A stretch of 29,682 nucleotides of DNA from UMGS1225 sp034086705. Lineage in GTDB: Bacteria > Bacillota > Clostridia > Oscillospirales > CAG-272. The DNA lies in contig JAXDZV010000062.1 of the NCBI GenBank assembly GCA_034086705.1, forward strand, positions 1 through 29,682. Reading direction: 5' to 3'. Shown here piece by piece: positions 8,182 through 15,980 of this stretch (position 1 is the first letter of the stretch; every line of letters begins with the position of its first letter). Below the pieces are notes generated by a model. The model saw only the letters and a program-made list of their open reading frames with translations, was not told where the DNA came from and searched no databases. A program made the translations under genes and the position numbers.

Positions 8182-8210
8182 ATTGTAGCACAATGGTGCG
8201 TGGATTGCAA
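8182..8210 (-). promoter_or_regulatory. Probable rsmA promoter
   Basis: Minus-strand TTGCAA (8205-8210), a 17-bp spacer and TACAAT (8182-8187). It fires leftward across the tRNA promoter toward rsmA, so the two promoters face each other. Confidence 0.5.
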
Positions 8211-8218
8211 GATGTTTC

Positions 8219-8294
8219 GCTGGTGTAGCACAGTCGGTAGTGCAGCTGATTCGTAATCAGCAGGTCGTGTGTTCGAGTCACATCACCAGCTCCA
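8219..8294 (+). tRNA. tRNA-Thr (CGU)
   Basis: A 76-base cloverleaf can be folded by hand: acceptor GCTGGTG pairs with CACCAGC, then discriminator T and an encoded CCA. The D-stem is GCAC/GTGC, the anticodon stem GCTGA/TCAGC around loop TTCGTAA, the variable loop AGGTC, and the T-stem GTGTG/CACAT (first pair G-U) around TTCGAGT. Anticodon CGT reads ACG, so threonine. Consensus promoter upstream and terminator immediately downstream, so this is a single-gene unit. Confidence 0.97.
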
Positions 8295-8296
8295 CC

Positions 8297-8333
8297 TCGG
8301 AGCAGGCTTTTGTATTGCTTGCTCCGATTTTTT
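8297..8333 (+). terminator. tRNA-Thr terminator
   Basis: TCGGAGCAGGC pairs with GCTTGCTCCGA (one mismatch), followed by TTTTTT. It begins two bases after the encoded CCA. Confidence 0.9.
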
Positions 8334-8500
8334 GCCGAAAGCAGAAGCGCCCCCAATGGCTTAGCGGTAAAGCAATTTACTTCGGCACGGTGCGCGTCCC
8401 GAATTTTGTGTTTACGGTTATTTTGGTTTGTTTATATTTGCTGCTTGGGCTTGTTTCGAGGCACTGTCTGCGAAAAAAGAATGTTTTTACAAAAAAACTA

Positions 8501-8529
8501 TTGCTTTTTTCGAAAGTACATGGTAATAT
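8501..8529 (+). promoter_or_regulatory. secG promoter
   Basis: TTGCTT (8501-8506), a 17-bp spacer and TAATAT (8524-8529). The -35 is again followed by a T-run, as in the promoters at 5076 and 7113. Confidence 0.6.
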
Positions 8530-8596
8530 AAGATAAGGTTTTTGTGTATATGATTTGGCTGCGTATTATAGCAGCTGTGACGGAGGATGCATTGTT

Positions 8597-9022
8597 ATGT
8601 TCAAAATTGTTGTCGGTATTGTTCTGATTGTTTTTTCTGTCTTTTTGGTTGTTGCAGTTATGCTGCAAGAGGGCAAAATGAAAGGGCTCGGCGGAGCGAT
8701 CAGCGGTGGTTCTTCCGACACGTATTTTGGCAAGAACAAGTCCGTGACGCGGCAGCGGTTTCTTTCTAAATTGACTCTGATTATTGCAATCTTTTTCACG
8801 GCGATTGTGGTTGCGCTGTATGTTGGCCAGCACGCTGACAAGACATACGCGCAAGGATTTGAGAATGGATTTGCGCAGCTTGAAGAAAAGCTGAATGCAC
8901 AGGAAGAAACAACGGCTGCGGATACGGAAGAGGATACGCAGGCTGATCAAACTGAACAGTCATCCGAGGAGCAGACGTCTGTGACGCAGCAAGGCGATGC
9001 AGGCCAAGCGGATTCAGAGTAA
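8597..9022 (+). CDS. secG: SecG translocase subunit with acidic tail
   Basis: Auxiliary membrane subunit of the SecYEG protein-export channel. The 141-residue product has transmembrane segments at about 2-22 and 57-77, with the conserved cytoplasmic LQEGKMKGLGGAISGG loop between them (23-38), as in the family. SecG is normally about 75-80 residues; here a tail of some 60 residues rich in Glu, Gln, Asp and Thr follows the second helix. Such low-complexity tails occur in Clostridia. ATG 8597 is preceded by GGAGG at a ten-base spacing. A terminator follows directly at 9028-9060, before rnr. Confidence 0.92.
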   Translation: MFKIVVGIVLIVFSVFLVVAVMLQEGKMKGLGGAISGGSSDTYFGKNKSVTRQRFLSKLTLIIAIFFTAIVVALYVGQHADKTYAQGFENGFAQLEEKLNAQEETTAADTEEDTQADQTEQSSEEQTSVTQQGDAGQADSE

Positions 9023-9027
9023 AAGCG

Positions 9028-9060
9028 ATATGCCGCCCGTTTTGGGCGGCATATTTTTTT
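9028..9060 (+). terminator. secG terminator
   Basis: A perfect 11-bp stem, ATATGCCGCCC/GGGCGGCATAT, with a five-base loop and a T-rich end. It sits between secG and rnr, so rnr expression depends on read-through or an unrecognised promoter. Confidence 0.93.
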
Positions 9061-9113
9061 GCTTTTATGTCGATCCTTTGGAATAGGAACTTAGAAAGGA
9101 AAATGAAATAAAG

Positions 9114-11252
9114 ATGAAAAAACGGTCTTCACGCGCGCAGCGCCATGCTTCTCGCTTCCCCGGCCGAAAGCGACATAGCGGATGGTATGCGATTGAAAAA
9201 ACAGGCATCGTGGAGGAAGGGACGTTTAGCGCCACACGGCAGGGATTCGGTTTTTTTATTCCGCAAGATGAAAGTCGGGCACACTATCCGGAAGACATTC
9301 TTATTCCGCAAGGCTATACGGGCGGTGCAATGCACGGGGATTTAATCTGTGTATCGCTTGTGCCAAAAAGCATTGGTAGCGGCAGAAAGGTCGAATATAT
9401 TGCAAGAGTTCTTCGAGTATTGCGGCGCGCTAAAATAGATTTATTCGGAACGGTTGACAAGCTTGCCCCGTTTGCCGAAAAAAAAGGCAGACTGTTTTCT
9501 ATGCGGACACTGGACAGTAAAGATAGCACAAGTGTTTTTGTAGTGGATACAGCCGGATTTACAGTAGCTCCCGGCCAATTGGTGCGTGCACAGATTGTTG
9601 CATATCCCAAAGAGGGGCGGTCGGAGATCGCGGTGCGCATTGTACAGGTATTCGGAGAGGCAGACAGCCTTGCGGCAAACTATGCAGCCCTATTACAAGA
9701 TGCGGCGGTGCCCGTTGTGTTTTCGCAGGCAGTACAGGAAAGCGCAAAACGCAGCGCCAATCAAGCGATTGTGTGTGGTGATAGGCTGGACTTGCGAGAA
9801 AAATTGATTTTTACCATTGACGGTGCAGATGCAAAAGACTTGGATGACGCAATTTCTCTGGAAAAAACGGAAACTGGATACTTGCTCGGTGTGCATATTG
9901 CAGATGTGTCGCATTATGTGCCAGGCGGCTCCGCGACAGATGCTGAAGCGTACTTGCGCGGCAACAGCATATACTTCGTAGATCAGGTTGTCCCTATGCT
10001 TCCACAAATACTTTCCAACGGTGCATGTTCGCTGCAAGCGGGAGCGGAGCGATATGCCCTATCTGCGATGATCACATTAGATCGCGACGGTGCCATTACC
10101 GGCTGTACATTACATGAAAGCGTTATCTGTTCTGCGATACGCGGCGTATATTCGGAGCTGAACGATGTGTTGCAGCAAGGTTCCCGGTCGGCTTTTTATC
10201 CGAAATATGCACTGCTGTTTCCCAAAACATTGCCCACAATGGTGGAACTGTATGAAATTCTGGCACAAAAGCACCGTTCGGCGGGTGCACTGGATTTTGA
10301 AACACCAGAGTCGCAATTTATATTGGGCCCAGATGGAACTGTACAGCAGATTCTTCCTGTTGTGCGTGGTATCAGTGAGCGTTTGATTGAACAATTTATG
10401 CTATGTGCCAATGAAGCGGTTGCAGCATTTTTGCACAGCAAAGGATTGCCGTGTATATATCGCGTGCATGCGGTGCCTGACCAAGATCGTATGCAGGCAT
10501 TTATTCTTCTTGCTCATGCATGTGGATTAGATGTTCGCGGTGTCAATTCTGCTCAGATAACAGCACTGCAAGTGCAGCATCTTATGGCGCAGGCAAAACA
10601 GAAAAATCTTGCAAGCGCATTGGACCCTGTGCTGCTGCGGTCTTTGGCAAAGGCAAAGTATGCAAGTACGCCCAGTGGGCACTTTGGCCTTGCAACAGCG
10701 ATATACTGTCATTTCACATCGCCGATTCGTCGATACAGCGATTTATGTGTGCACCGTATTGTGAAAGCCTTTTTGCATGAGGAGGATATTGAGAACTACC
10801 GCGAGCGGGCTACAGAAATTGCGCAACAATGCAGTGCATGTGAAAATCGGGCGCAGCGTATCACACGCGATATCGAAGATCTTTGCCGTGTGCTCTATAT
10901 GCAAAGACAGCTTGGACAATACTTCGTAGGTACTGTCAGCTCTGTGCATACATTCGGTTTTTTTGTTATGTTAGAAAATACTTGTGAAGGGTTTGTACCG
11001 ATTGAGACTCTGTCTGGCATATGGCAGTATGATGCACAGCGGTATTCGCTGCGCTGCAAAGATCGACTTGTGACGCTTGGGCAAAAGATACGGGTACGCC
11101 TTGTCGACGCCGACATTGTGCAACGCCGTATTTTGTTGGAGCCAAAAGATGCATTTTTATCGATAGAACAGCATCGGCAAACAGGAGCGGGCAGTGCTGT
11201 TTCTCAGCGTCAGCGTCAGAAGCGGTATACGCCTCATCAAAGAAAACGGTGA
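9114..11252 (+). CDS. rnr: Ribonuclease R
   Basis: Processive 3'-to-5' exoribonuclease of the RNase II/R (RNB) family that degrades structured RNA and takes part in rRNA and tmRNA-linked decay. 712 residues: a basic N-terminus (1-22), cold-shock/OB domains (about 30-180), the RNB catalytic domain (about 225-560) with the metal-binding aspartates in TIDGADAKDLDDAIS (234-248), and a C-terminal S1 domain (about 635-690) followed by a basic tail. The substrate-channel motif TSPIRRYSDL is present. The Shine-Dalgarno (AAAGGA) is distant. secG lies upstream across a terminator. The partner gene smpB, often next in Firmicutes, is absent here. Confidence 0.96.
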   Translation: MKKRSSRAQRHASRFPGRKRHSGWYAIEKTGIVEEGTFSATRQGFGFFIPQDESRAHYPEDILIPQGYTGGAMHGDLICVSLVPKSIGSGRKVEYIARVLRVLRRAKIDLFGTVDKLAPFAEKKGRLFSMRTLDSKDSTSVFVVDTAGFTVAPGQLVRAQIVAYPKEGRSEIAVRIVQVFGEADSLAANYAALLQDAAVPVVFSQAVQESAKRSANQAIVCGDRLDLREKLIFTIDGADAKDLDDAISLEKTETGYLLGVHIADVSHYVPGGSATDAEAYLRGNSIYFVDQVVPMLPQILSNGACSLQAGAERYALSAMITLDRDGAITGCTLHESVICSAIRGVYSELNDVLQQGSRSAFYPKYALLFPKTLPTMVELYEILAQKHRSAGALDFETPESQFILGPDGTVQQILPVVRGISERLIEQFMLCANEAVAAFLHSKGLPCIYRVHAVPDQDRMQAFILLAHACGLDVRGVNSAQITALQVQHLMAQAKQKNLASALDPVLLRSLAKAKYASTPSGHFGLATAIYCHFTSPIRRYSDLCVHRIVKAFLHEEDIENYRERATEIAQQCSACENRAQRITRDIEDLCRVLYMQRQLGQYFVGTVSSVHTFGFFVMLENTCEGFVPIETLSGIWQYDAQRYSLRCKDRLVTLGQKIRVRLVDADIVQRRILLEPKDAFLSIEQHRQTGAGSAVSQRQRQKRYTPHQRKR

Positions 11253-11271
11253 GGGTATCCTGGGGCAAGGA

Positions 11272-11300
11272 TTGACTTTTTCGGCATGAAATGCTATACT
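11272..11300 (+). promoter_or_regulatory. Promoter of the radical SAM/ferredoxin unit
   Basis: TTGACT (11272-11277), a 17-bp spacer and TATACT (11295-11300). Predicted start near 11307 gives a leader of about 65 bases with AAGGAGG at 11337-11343 and a GC-rich hairpin at 11346-11360 before the ATG. Confidence 0.75.
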
Positions 11301-11371
11301 ATCCCTGTATGTGGAAGCCAAAGAGAGTGTAAAAGCAAGGAGGCGGGCGCTGCGTGCGCCTTTGACCCAAT

Positions 11372-12916
11372 ATGAAGAATTTAAACGGAAGAAAAGCAAG
11401 AATGTTGCTTGTATATCCTGATTATACGGACCGCGATTGTAAAGCAGGAAAAAGCGGTGGAAACTACATGGAAGGGCTTGCCTCCATTTCTGCGGTTCTC
11501 AAACAGGGCGGGCATAGTGTTTCTTTGCTGCATCTTCTCTATTTTCACGATGAGCAGGAATATAAAAGCAAACTACTGGCGGCTGGTACATTTGATATCA
11601 TTGGTTTTTCTGTGCGTACAACGGCGTTTCCGGATGTTCAACAGTATATTCAATGGACAAAACAGGCGTGCCCGGATGCGTTTGTTTTGTGTGGGGGGTA
11701 TCACTGTACACTTGCACCTGACGCAGTGTTAGGTGTTGAAGGCGTAGACTGCGTTTGTGTGGGGGATGGAGAGTTTCCAGAGCTTGCATTATGCGATAAA
11801 ATGTCGGCAGGAGAGGATTATACCGACATTGAGAGTTTATATTTTAAAATGCCGGATGGTTCATTTAAGCACAATCCGATTGCGCCGCTGTTTTCTGATT
11901 TGGATCGGTACCCGATTCCGGATTTTGATTTATTTGACTATAAAAACCTGGAATCTTCCAAGGTTGGTATGGCGATTGTAGTTGTTAGCCGTGGTTGTTT
12001 TTACAACTGTACCTATTGTGGAAACGGGAACTTCCGAAAAGTATATCCGAACAAAAAGATTTATGCGCGCTTCCGTTCTCCGGAAAATGCAATTCTGTAT
12101 CTGAAAACATTACTGGAAAAGCATCCGTATATCAAAGTGATTAATTTCCGAGATGCTATCTTTAATATGTTTCCGGATTGGTTTGACAAATTTCTGGATT
12201 TGTATAAGAAAGAAATCGGATTGCCGTGTACGGGAAATATCCGCTTTGATATTTTGACGGAAGATACGGTACGTCGCATGAAAGAAAGCGGCTTTTATAC
12301 CATCGATATGGGGTTGGAAAGCGGTGATCCTGAGATGCGGTTCAAATATTTGCGCCGCTATCAGACGGATGAGATGATAATCAATTGTTCAAAATGGTTT
12401 CACAAATACGGAATTGCTCAGTTGACGTATAACATTATCGGGTTGCCATATGAAGATATTCATAAGGCATTAAAAACGATTAAGCTGAATGCTCGTATTA
12501 AAAGCGACCGAACTGTGCCGAATATTTTCTACCCGTATGATGGTACTCCGCTTTACGAAATTGCAAAACAGGCCGGTTTTTTACCGGAGGGAGATTTTAC
12601 GAAACGGCGTGTTCCGCTGATTCAACCGCAATTTCCGGAGGAGCAGGTTCTTTTTGTGGCAAGTTATTTTATGCACTTTGTCAAGCGGTATCGTATTGCA
12701 TTTGCATTGCCGCGGTTTTTAGGTGTTCCGTATGAAAAATGGCTTGATCACCGTGTGTGTGGCAAGCATGTGCCGTATATGTTTTATGTTAAGTTGCACG
12801 ACGGGTTTGTTAAAGTTCGAAATGCGCTGAAGGATTTTTTGGTACATCATTTACCTAAAGTATATATGAAGCTGCGTATGTTGAAGCACCGCAAGCGTGC
12901 GAAAAAGGTTGACTAA
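11372..12916 (+). CDS. B12-binding domain/radical SAM protein
   Basis: 514-residue protein of the cobalamin-dependent radical SAM type; exact reaction unknown. An N-terminal Rossmann-like B12-binding domain (about 10-145; LLVYPDY, FDIIGFSVRTT, VLCGGYHCTL, VGDGE) is followed by a radical SAM core with the [4Fe-4S] ligands C209, C213 and C216 in SRGCFYNCTYCGNG. The C-terminal region ends in a very basic tail (KHRKRAKK). Families of this architecture do methylations, ring formations and lipid or natural-product tailoring. ATG 11372 lies 28 bases from the strong AAGGAGG, with a hairpin between. ATG 11402, preceded by a weak GGAAG, would also fit because the B12 fold starts there. A ferredoxin gene follows 17 bases downstream and is a plausible electron donor. 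Confidence 0.85.
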   Translation: MKNLNGRKARMLLVYPDYTDRDCKAGKSGGNYMEGLASISAVLKQGGHSVSLLHLLYFHDEQEYKSKLLAAGTFDIIGFSVRTTAFPDVQQYIQWTKQACPDAFVLCGGYHCTLAPDAVLGVEGVDCVCVGDGEFPELALCDKMSAGEDYTDIESLYFKMPDGSFKHNPIAPLFSDLDRYPIPDFDLFDYKNLESSKVGMAIVVVSRGCFYNCTYCGNGNFRKVYPNKKIYARFRSPENAILYLKTLLEKHPYIKVINFRDAIFNMFPDWFDKFLDLYKKEIGLPCTGNIRFDILTEDTVRRMKESGFYTIDMGLESGDPEMRFKYLRRYQTDEMIINCSKWFHKYGIAQLTYNIIGLPYEDIHKALKTIKLNARIKSDRTVPNIFYPYDGTPLYEIAKQAGFLPEGDFTKRRVPLIQPQFPEEQVLFVASYFMHFVKRYRIAFALPRFLGVPYEKWLDHRVCGKHVPYMFYVKLHDGFVKVRNALKDFLVHHLPKVYMKLRMLKHRKRAKKVD

Positions 12917-12933
12917 GAAAAGGGGAGAGTCCT

Positions 12934-13107
12934 ATGGCATATCAAATTGATCGCTCCAAATGTATCAGCTGCGGTACCTGTGATGTGGAATGTCCCTTTG
13001 GTGCTGTTATAATTAGCAGTGAAGGAAAATTCAGCATCAGCATCGAAAAATGCAGAAACTGCGGCATCTGTGCAAGCGTTTGCCCGGTAGATGCTGTGGG
13101 AAAATGA
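12934..13107 (+). CDS. 2[4Fe-4S] ferredoxin
   Basis: 57-residue clostridial-type ferredoxin with two complete cluster motifs, CISCGTCDVECP (10-21) and CRNCGICASVCP (40-51), and the usual internal pseudo-symmetry. It is a low-potential one-electron carrier in the cytoplasm. GGGGAGAG precedes ATG 12934. The gene begins 17 bases after the radical SAM stop codon and ends at its own terminator (13130-13160), so the two form a two-gene operon. Supplying electrons for SAM cleavage or cobalamin reduction is inferred from this pairing. Confidence 0.95.
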   Translation: MAYQIDRSKCISCGTCDVECPFGAVIISSEGKFSISIEKCRNCGICASVCPVDAVGK

Positions 13108-13129
13108 GCGGGATACAAAAGCAAAAAGC

Positions 13130-13160
13130 AAGAGCGCCCAAACATTGCGGGCGCTCTTTA
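13130..13160 (+). terminator. Terminator of the radical SAM/ferredoxin operon
   Basis: A perfect 10-bp stem AAGAGCGCCC/GGGCGCTCTT with a nine-base loop, preceded by an A-rich tract and followed by TATTAT. Confidence 0.85.
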
Positions 13161-13392
13161 TTATGAAATGAAAAGGTGTTGTCAGGGATGGGTAGATTGA
13201 AAAAATACTATGATAGTGCAACTTTTGCGATCGGGCAGCAGTGTATATCAGCATATTTATAATGAATTGTTTACCCGACGCAATCTTGTAGACTGTGCAT
13301 TTTTCACCTTTTACAGGAAAGCGGTTCCGTGCGGTTGATTTGAATTTGGCGCAAACGCAATCAGAAAAAATGCGGGCCGATATGCTGAATTG
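13161..13392. other. Non-coding gap between convergent units
   Basis: 232 bases between the ferredoxin terminator and the end of the DUF1015 gene. I see no supportable gene. A T-rich stretch on the minus strand shortly after the DUF1015 stop (about 13365-13372) could mark the end of that transcript, but no good stem precedes it. Confidence 0.5.
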
Positions 13393-14616
13393 TCAAAGAA
13401 TTTTTCGGCATTCCAAATAGAATCGTTTGTCGTCTGCGCATCCCATGGAAAATGTTTTGCGTGGCAGAGCACCGTTTGCACGGACTGCAGGGAATAAATC
13501 GGTTTTCTTAATTCCGTCAAATAAAAAAGCGACACAGTCTTTTTCTTGTGCCAACGCTTTGGCATCGGAGGCACCATGGATATAATCGACGCGGATATCC
13601 GGCTTGTTGGCAAGATATGTGTCTAGAAACGACTGCAGTACGCTGACGGGCAGCATTGTACCGTCTCCGGCTGAAAATTCTTGCTGGCCTTTCGCTGTGA
13701 ATGCTGTATAGCGGCAGCCGCCGTTTTGTACAGGGCAAGCAGTACGAAAGGCGCGCAGAAGCACATTCGGTTCCGATGTAAAAACCACACGATAAATTGG
13801 TTCAAAATCGAGTGCATCACTATAAAGGTTCACAAGCTCGCACAGGGCATATCGTGTGGGATGTACAGCAGCGGCAACTGGTCCGAATTCTTTTTTATAG
13901 GCCTCGTAACAGGCTTTGGCAGTAGCGAGAGAATGGTTCCCATCACCAACAGCAAAGACAAACGGATCCGGACCGGCCTGCTCCATTTGCAGCAAAATTT
14001 CGGCGATTTTTGCTTTTTGTGCTTGTGTGCATAAATATCCCCGCAAGCTTCCACCGCCCATACATAACGAAAAATCATACAGCAGTTGCATGGTTGATAC
14101 TTGTTGCTTGCAGATGGAAAAAATTCGATCTTCCGGATCGTCGCATAACAACATAATATGCGGCAACTCCAGCTCTGCGTGCGTACGGATTTGCATACGA
14201 GGCGGAATGCGTGTGAGCACGGTGCCCTCTGTTGCACGCACGCGCGGCTTGGTCCCGGGTGTATAATCATAAGCCTGCAAATCTAATTTGCCGACCAGCC
14301 CGCACCGGATACGTCCATCGGGCTGGGTGCGTTCCACATAGATCAGAGCGTTATGCAGCGGGGTTAGTATGTCATGCTCATAACGTTGCATGGTTGCATG
14401 GATGGTTTGAATACGCGTGGCAACGTCCGGTTGCTCCAAATATATTTCCGGGAGAATCAAATGTAATGTAGAGGGGTCGTTGCCGATCAGTGCTGCAAGT
14501 TTTTGCCAATATTCCGAATTTTGTGTATATTGATCGCATGCGATCACGCTCCAATGCGGCAAAGAGATGCCGTGGCGCGGTAAGAGAATATCAGCAGGTG
14601 TAAAGCATGGGGTCAT
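13393..14616 (-). CDS. DUF1015 family protein
   Basis: 407-residue soluble protein of the DUF1015 family (PF06245). Recognisable segments: an N-terminal DILLPRHGISLPHWSVIACDQY, the central FAVGDGNHSLATAKACYE (about residues 220-237), and HPTRYALCELVNLYSDAL. Biochemical function is not firmly known to me; family members often lie next to serine-biosynthesis genes (serA/serC) in Clostridia, but no such genes are here. Start ATG 14616 follows AGGAAAGGA. It lies 21 bases downstream of the XRE-TPR gene and is probably co-transcribed with it, so its control may be by that protein. No transmembrane segment or signal peptide. Confidence 0.85.
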   Translation of the reverse strand: MTPCFTPADILLPRHGISLPHWSVIACDQYTQNSEYWQKLAALIGNDPSTLHLILPEIYLEQPDVATRIQTIHATMQRYEHDILTPLHNALIYVERTQPDGRIRCGLVGKLDLQAYDYTPGTKPRVRATEGTVLTRIPPRMQIRTHAELELPHIMLLCDDPEDRIFSICKQQVSTMQLLYDFSLCMGGGSLRGYLCTQAQKAKIAEILLQMEQAGPDPFVFAVGDGNHSLATAKACYEAYKKEFGPVAAAVHPTRYALCELVNLYSDALDFEPIYRVVFTSEPNVLLRAFRTACPVQNGGCRYTAFTAKGQQEFSAGDGTMLPVSVLQSFLDTYLANKPDIRVDYIHGASDAKALAQEKDCVAFLFDGIKKTDLFPAVRANGALPRKTFSMGCADDKRFYLECRKIL

Positions 14617-14637
14617 AAAGCGGTCCTTTCCTATATG

Positions 14638-15435
14638 TTATTTTTTGTATTGTAGACGCTGCCGGTTCAATGTGGTGAGATATTGGTATGCTGCTTCAAA
14701 ATCCCCGGCACGTACAGCGCAGGATTCCAACATACGCAGTAAAAACAATTGGCAGAGCGGGTCCGCTGTGCTTTTTTGATCATGCATACAATTTGTGAAT
14801 ATCTTTTCTGCCTCGCGATAGTAACCGTCACGATATAGGTTACAGGCACGCGCCATTTCTCCGTTTTCGGTGGCACATTGTTGCATCAGGGAAAAGAGAA
14901 AGGGCAGTGCCTTGTTTTTTTCTTCAATTTGTAGCGATTCTTCTTCGATGACGGCATCTATCAATGCCAGATATGCAGCAATACAGTCATTGATCCATGC
15001 ATCGGTTGTTTGCTGTTGTCCTTTTTGGAGATACATGCGGGCTGTCAGCAACGCGCCCTGTCGATATGCAAGTATTCCAAGATGCAGGCAGCATGTTGCG
15101 TAAAGCAGGACAATGTCTGCACGATCGGTTGGATTTTTTTCAAACAATTGTACAGCTTGATTGGTTTGTCCTTGGGTGTATAGTCGATGCATATCTGCAT
15201 AGAGACTGTCTTGCAGTACAGCATGCACGTCTTTGTCTTCTCGCAAGAAAAAACCGGGATCCGTGGCCAGTGCATCCGACAAATAGCAAAGTGTTTCCAG
15301 CGAGGGGGTAACTTTGCCGCTTTCCAACATGCTGAGCATATTACGTGTCATAAAATTGCCTGCTAGCTCTTTTTGCGTCAGGCCTCTGGCTAAACGCATG
15401 GCCCGAATTTTTTGCCCTATATCGCTCGGTGTCAA
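14638..15435 (-). CDS. XRE-family HTH regulator with TPR-like C-terminus
   Basis: 265-residue DNA-binding protein: an HTH_3 (Cro/CI-type) domain at about residues 5-60 (IGQKIRAMRLARGLTQKELA, then MLSMLESGKVTPSLETL) and a helical tetratricopeptide-like region from about 90 to the end, the layout of Rgg/PlcR-like and related Firmicutes regulators. An upstream in-frame ATG at 15492 lies inside the rplS terminator hairpin. I therefore take TTG 15435, preceded by AAGGGG at nine bases. Two TTCACAA copies (minus strand) 19 bp apart lie just upstream (15452-15458, 15471-15477) and could be an autoregulatory site. Ligand or peptide partner unknown. Confidence 0.82.
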   Translation of the reverse strand: MTPSDIGQKIRAMRLARGLTQKELAGNFMTRNMLSMLESGKVTPSLETLCYLSDALATDPGFFLREDKDVHAVLQDSLYADMHRLYTQGQTNQAVQLFEKNPTDRADIVLLYATCCLHLGILAYRQGALLTARMYLQKGQQQTTDAWINDCIAAYLALIDAVIEEESLQIEEKNKALPFLFSLMQQCATENGEMARACNLYRDGYYREAEKIFTNCMHDQKSTADPLCQLFLLRMLESCAVRAGDFEAAYQYLTTLNRQRLQYKK

Positions 15436-15480
15436 AGATACCGTCCCCTTTTTGTGAAGTTTTACGATTCTTGTGAAAAG

Positions 15481-15527
15481 GCCCCGCAGCATGAAACGGT
15501 ATCGTTACACGTGCGGGGCGATTTTTT
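15481..15527. terminator. rplS terminator hairpin
   Basis: GCCCCGCA (15481-15488) pairs with TGCGGGGC (15512-15519), with an inner AACG/CGTT stem. On the minus strand it begins 17 bases after the rplS stop and is followed by CTTTTC; on the plus strand it is followed by seven T, so it may work both ways. Confidence 0.75.
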
Positions 15528-15535
15528 TGATTGGG

Positions 15536-15877
15536 TTAAATACGTTCTTTTACTTTGGCACTCTTGCCCATACGATCACGCAGATAATACAGCTTAGCGC
15601 GTCTTACCTTACCGTTGCGAATAGTTTCAACTTTTTCAACATTCGGCGAATGAACCGGGAAAGTCTTTTCTACGCCTACGCCATATGCGACACGTCTTAC
15701 TGTAAAAGTTTCAGAGATACCGCCACCTTTTTTGGCAATGACAGTACCTTCAAACAGCTGGATACGCTCACGCGTTCCTTCTTTAATTTTGTTGTACACA
15801 CGTACGTTGTTTCCTACCTCGATCGAGGGAAGGTCTTTTTTCAGTTGCTCATTTGTAAAAGCACGAATCTTATCCAT
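15536..15877 (-). CDS. rplS: Large ribosomal subunit protein bL19
   Basis: 113-residue ribosomal protein bL19, at the 30S-50S interface. Family features are intact: VGNNVRVYNKIKEGTRERIQ, LFEGTVIAKKGGGISETFTV, GVGVEKTFPVHSPNVEKVE, and a basic C-terminus. The start ATG 15877 is fixed by AAGGAGG eight bases upstream. The gene is monocistronic, with a promoter at 15981-16009 and a leader of about 100 bases. The usual neighbours rpsP, rimM and trmD are not adjacent. Confidence 0.97.
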   Translation of the reverse strand: MDKIRAFTNEQLKKDLPSIEVGNNVRVYNKIKEGTRERIQLFEGTVIAKKGGGISETFTVRRVAYGVGVEKTFPVHSPNVEKVETIRNGKVRRAKLYYLRDRMGKSAKVKERI

Positions 15878-15901
15878 TGCAAGATCCTCCTTGATACCAC
15901 C

Positions 15902-15934
15902 GGACATTCATGCAGAGCCTACAGAGGACTGTCC
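15902..15934 (-). promoter_or_regulatory. Possible rplS leader hairpin
   Basis: Inverted repeat GGACA...TGTCC (15902-15906 and 15930-15934) inside the rplS 5' leader, ending 25 bases from the Shine-Dalgarno start. Autoregulatory leaders for bL19 are known in Firmicutes. The stem here is short, so this is tentative. Confidence 0.3.
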
Positions 15935-15980
15935 TGAATTTTCAATATAATTTACGCACGGAAGGCAATAAATCAACAAA

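Noticed and set aside
12913..13254. A 113-codon minus-strand frame opposite the ferredoxin gene
   Set aside because: It is antisense to a clear 2[4Fe-4S] ferredoxin with all eight cysteines, a good Shine-Dalgarno and an operon context; no family features in the antisense product.
15436..15492. ATG 15492 as the start of the XRE regulator
   Set aside because: It lies inside the rplS terminator stem and has no Shine-Dalgarno; TTG 15435 has AAGGGG at good spacing.
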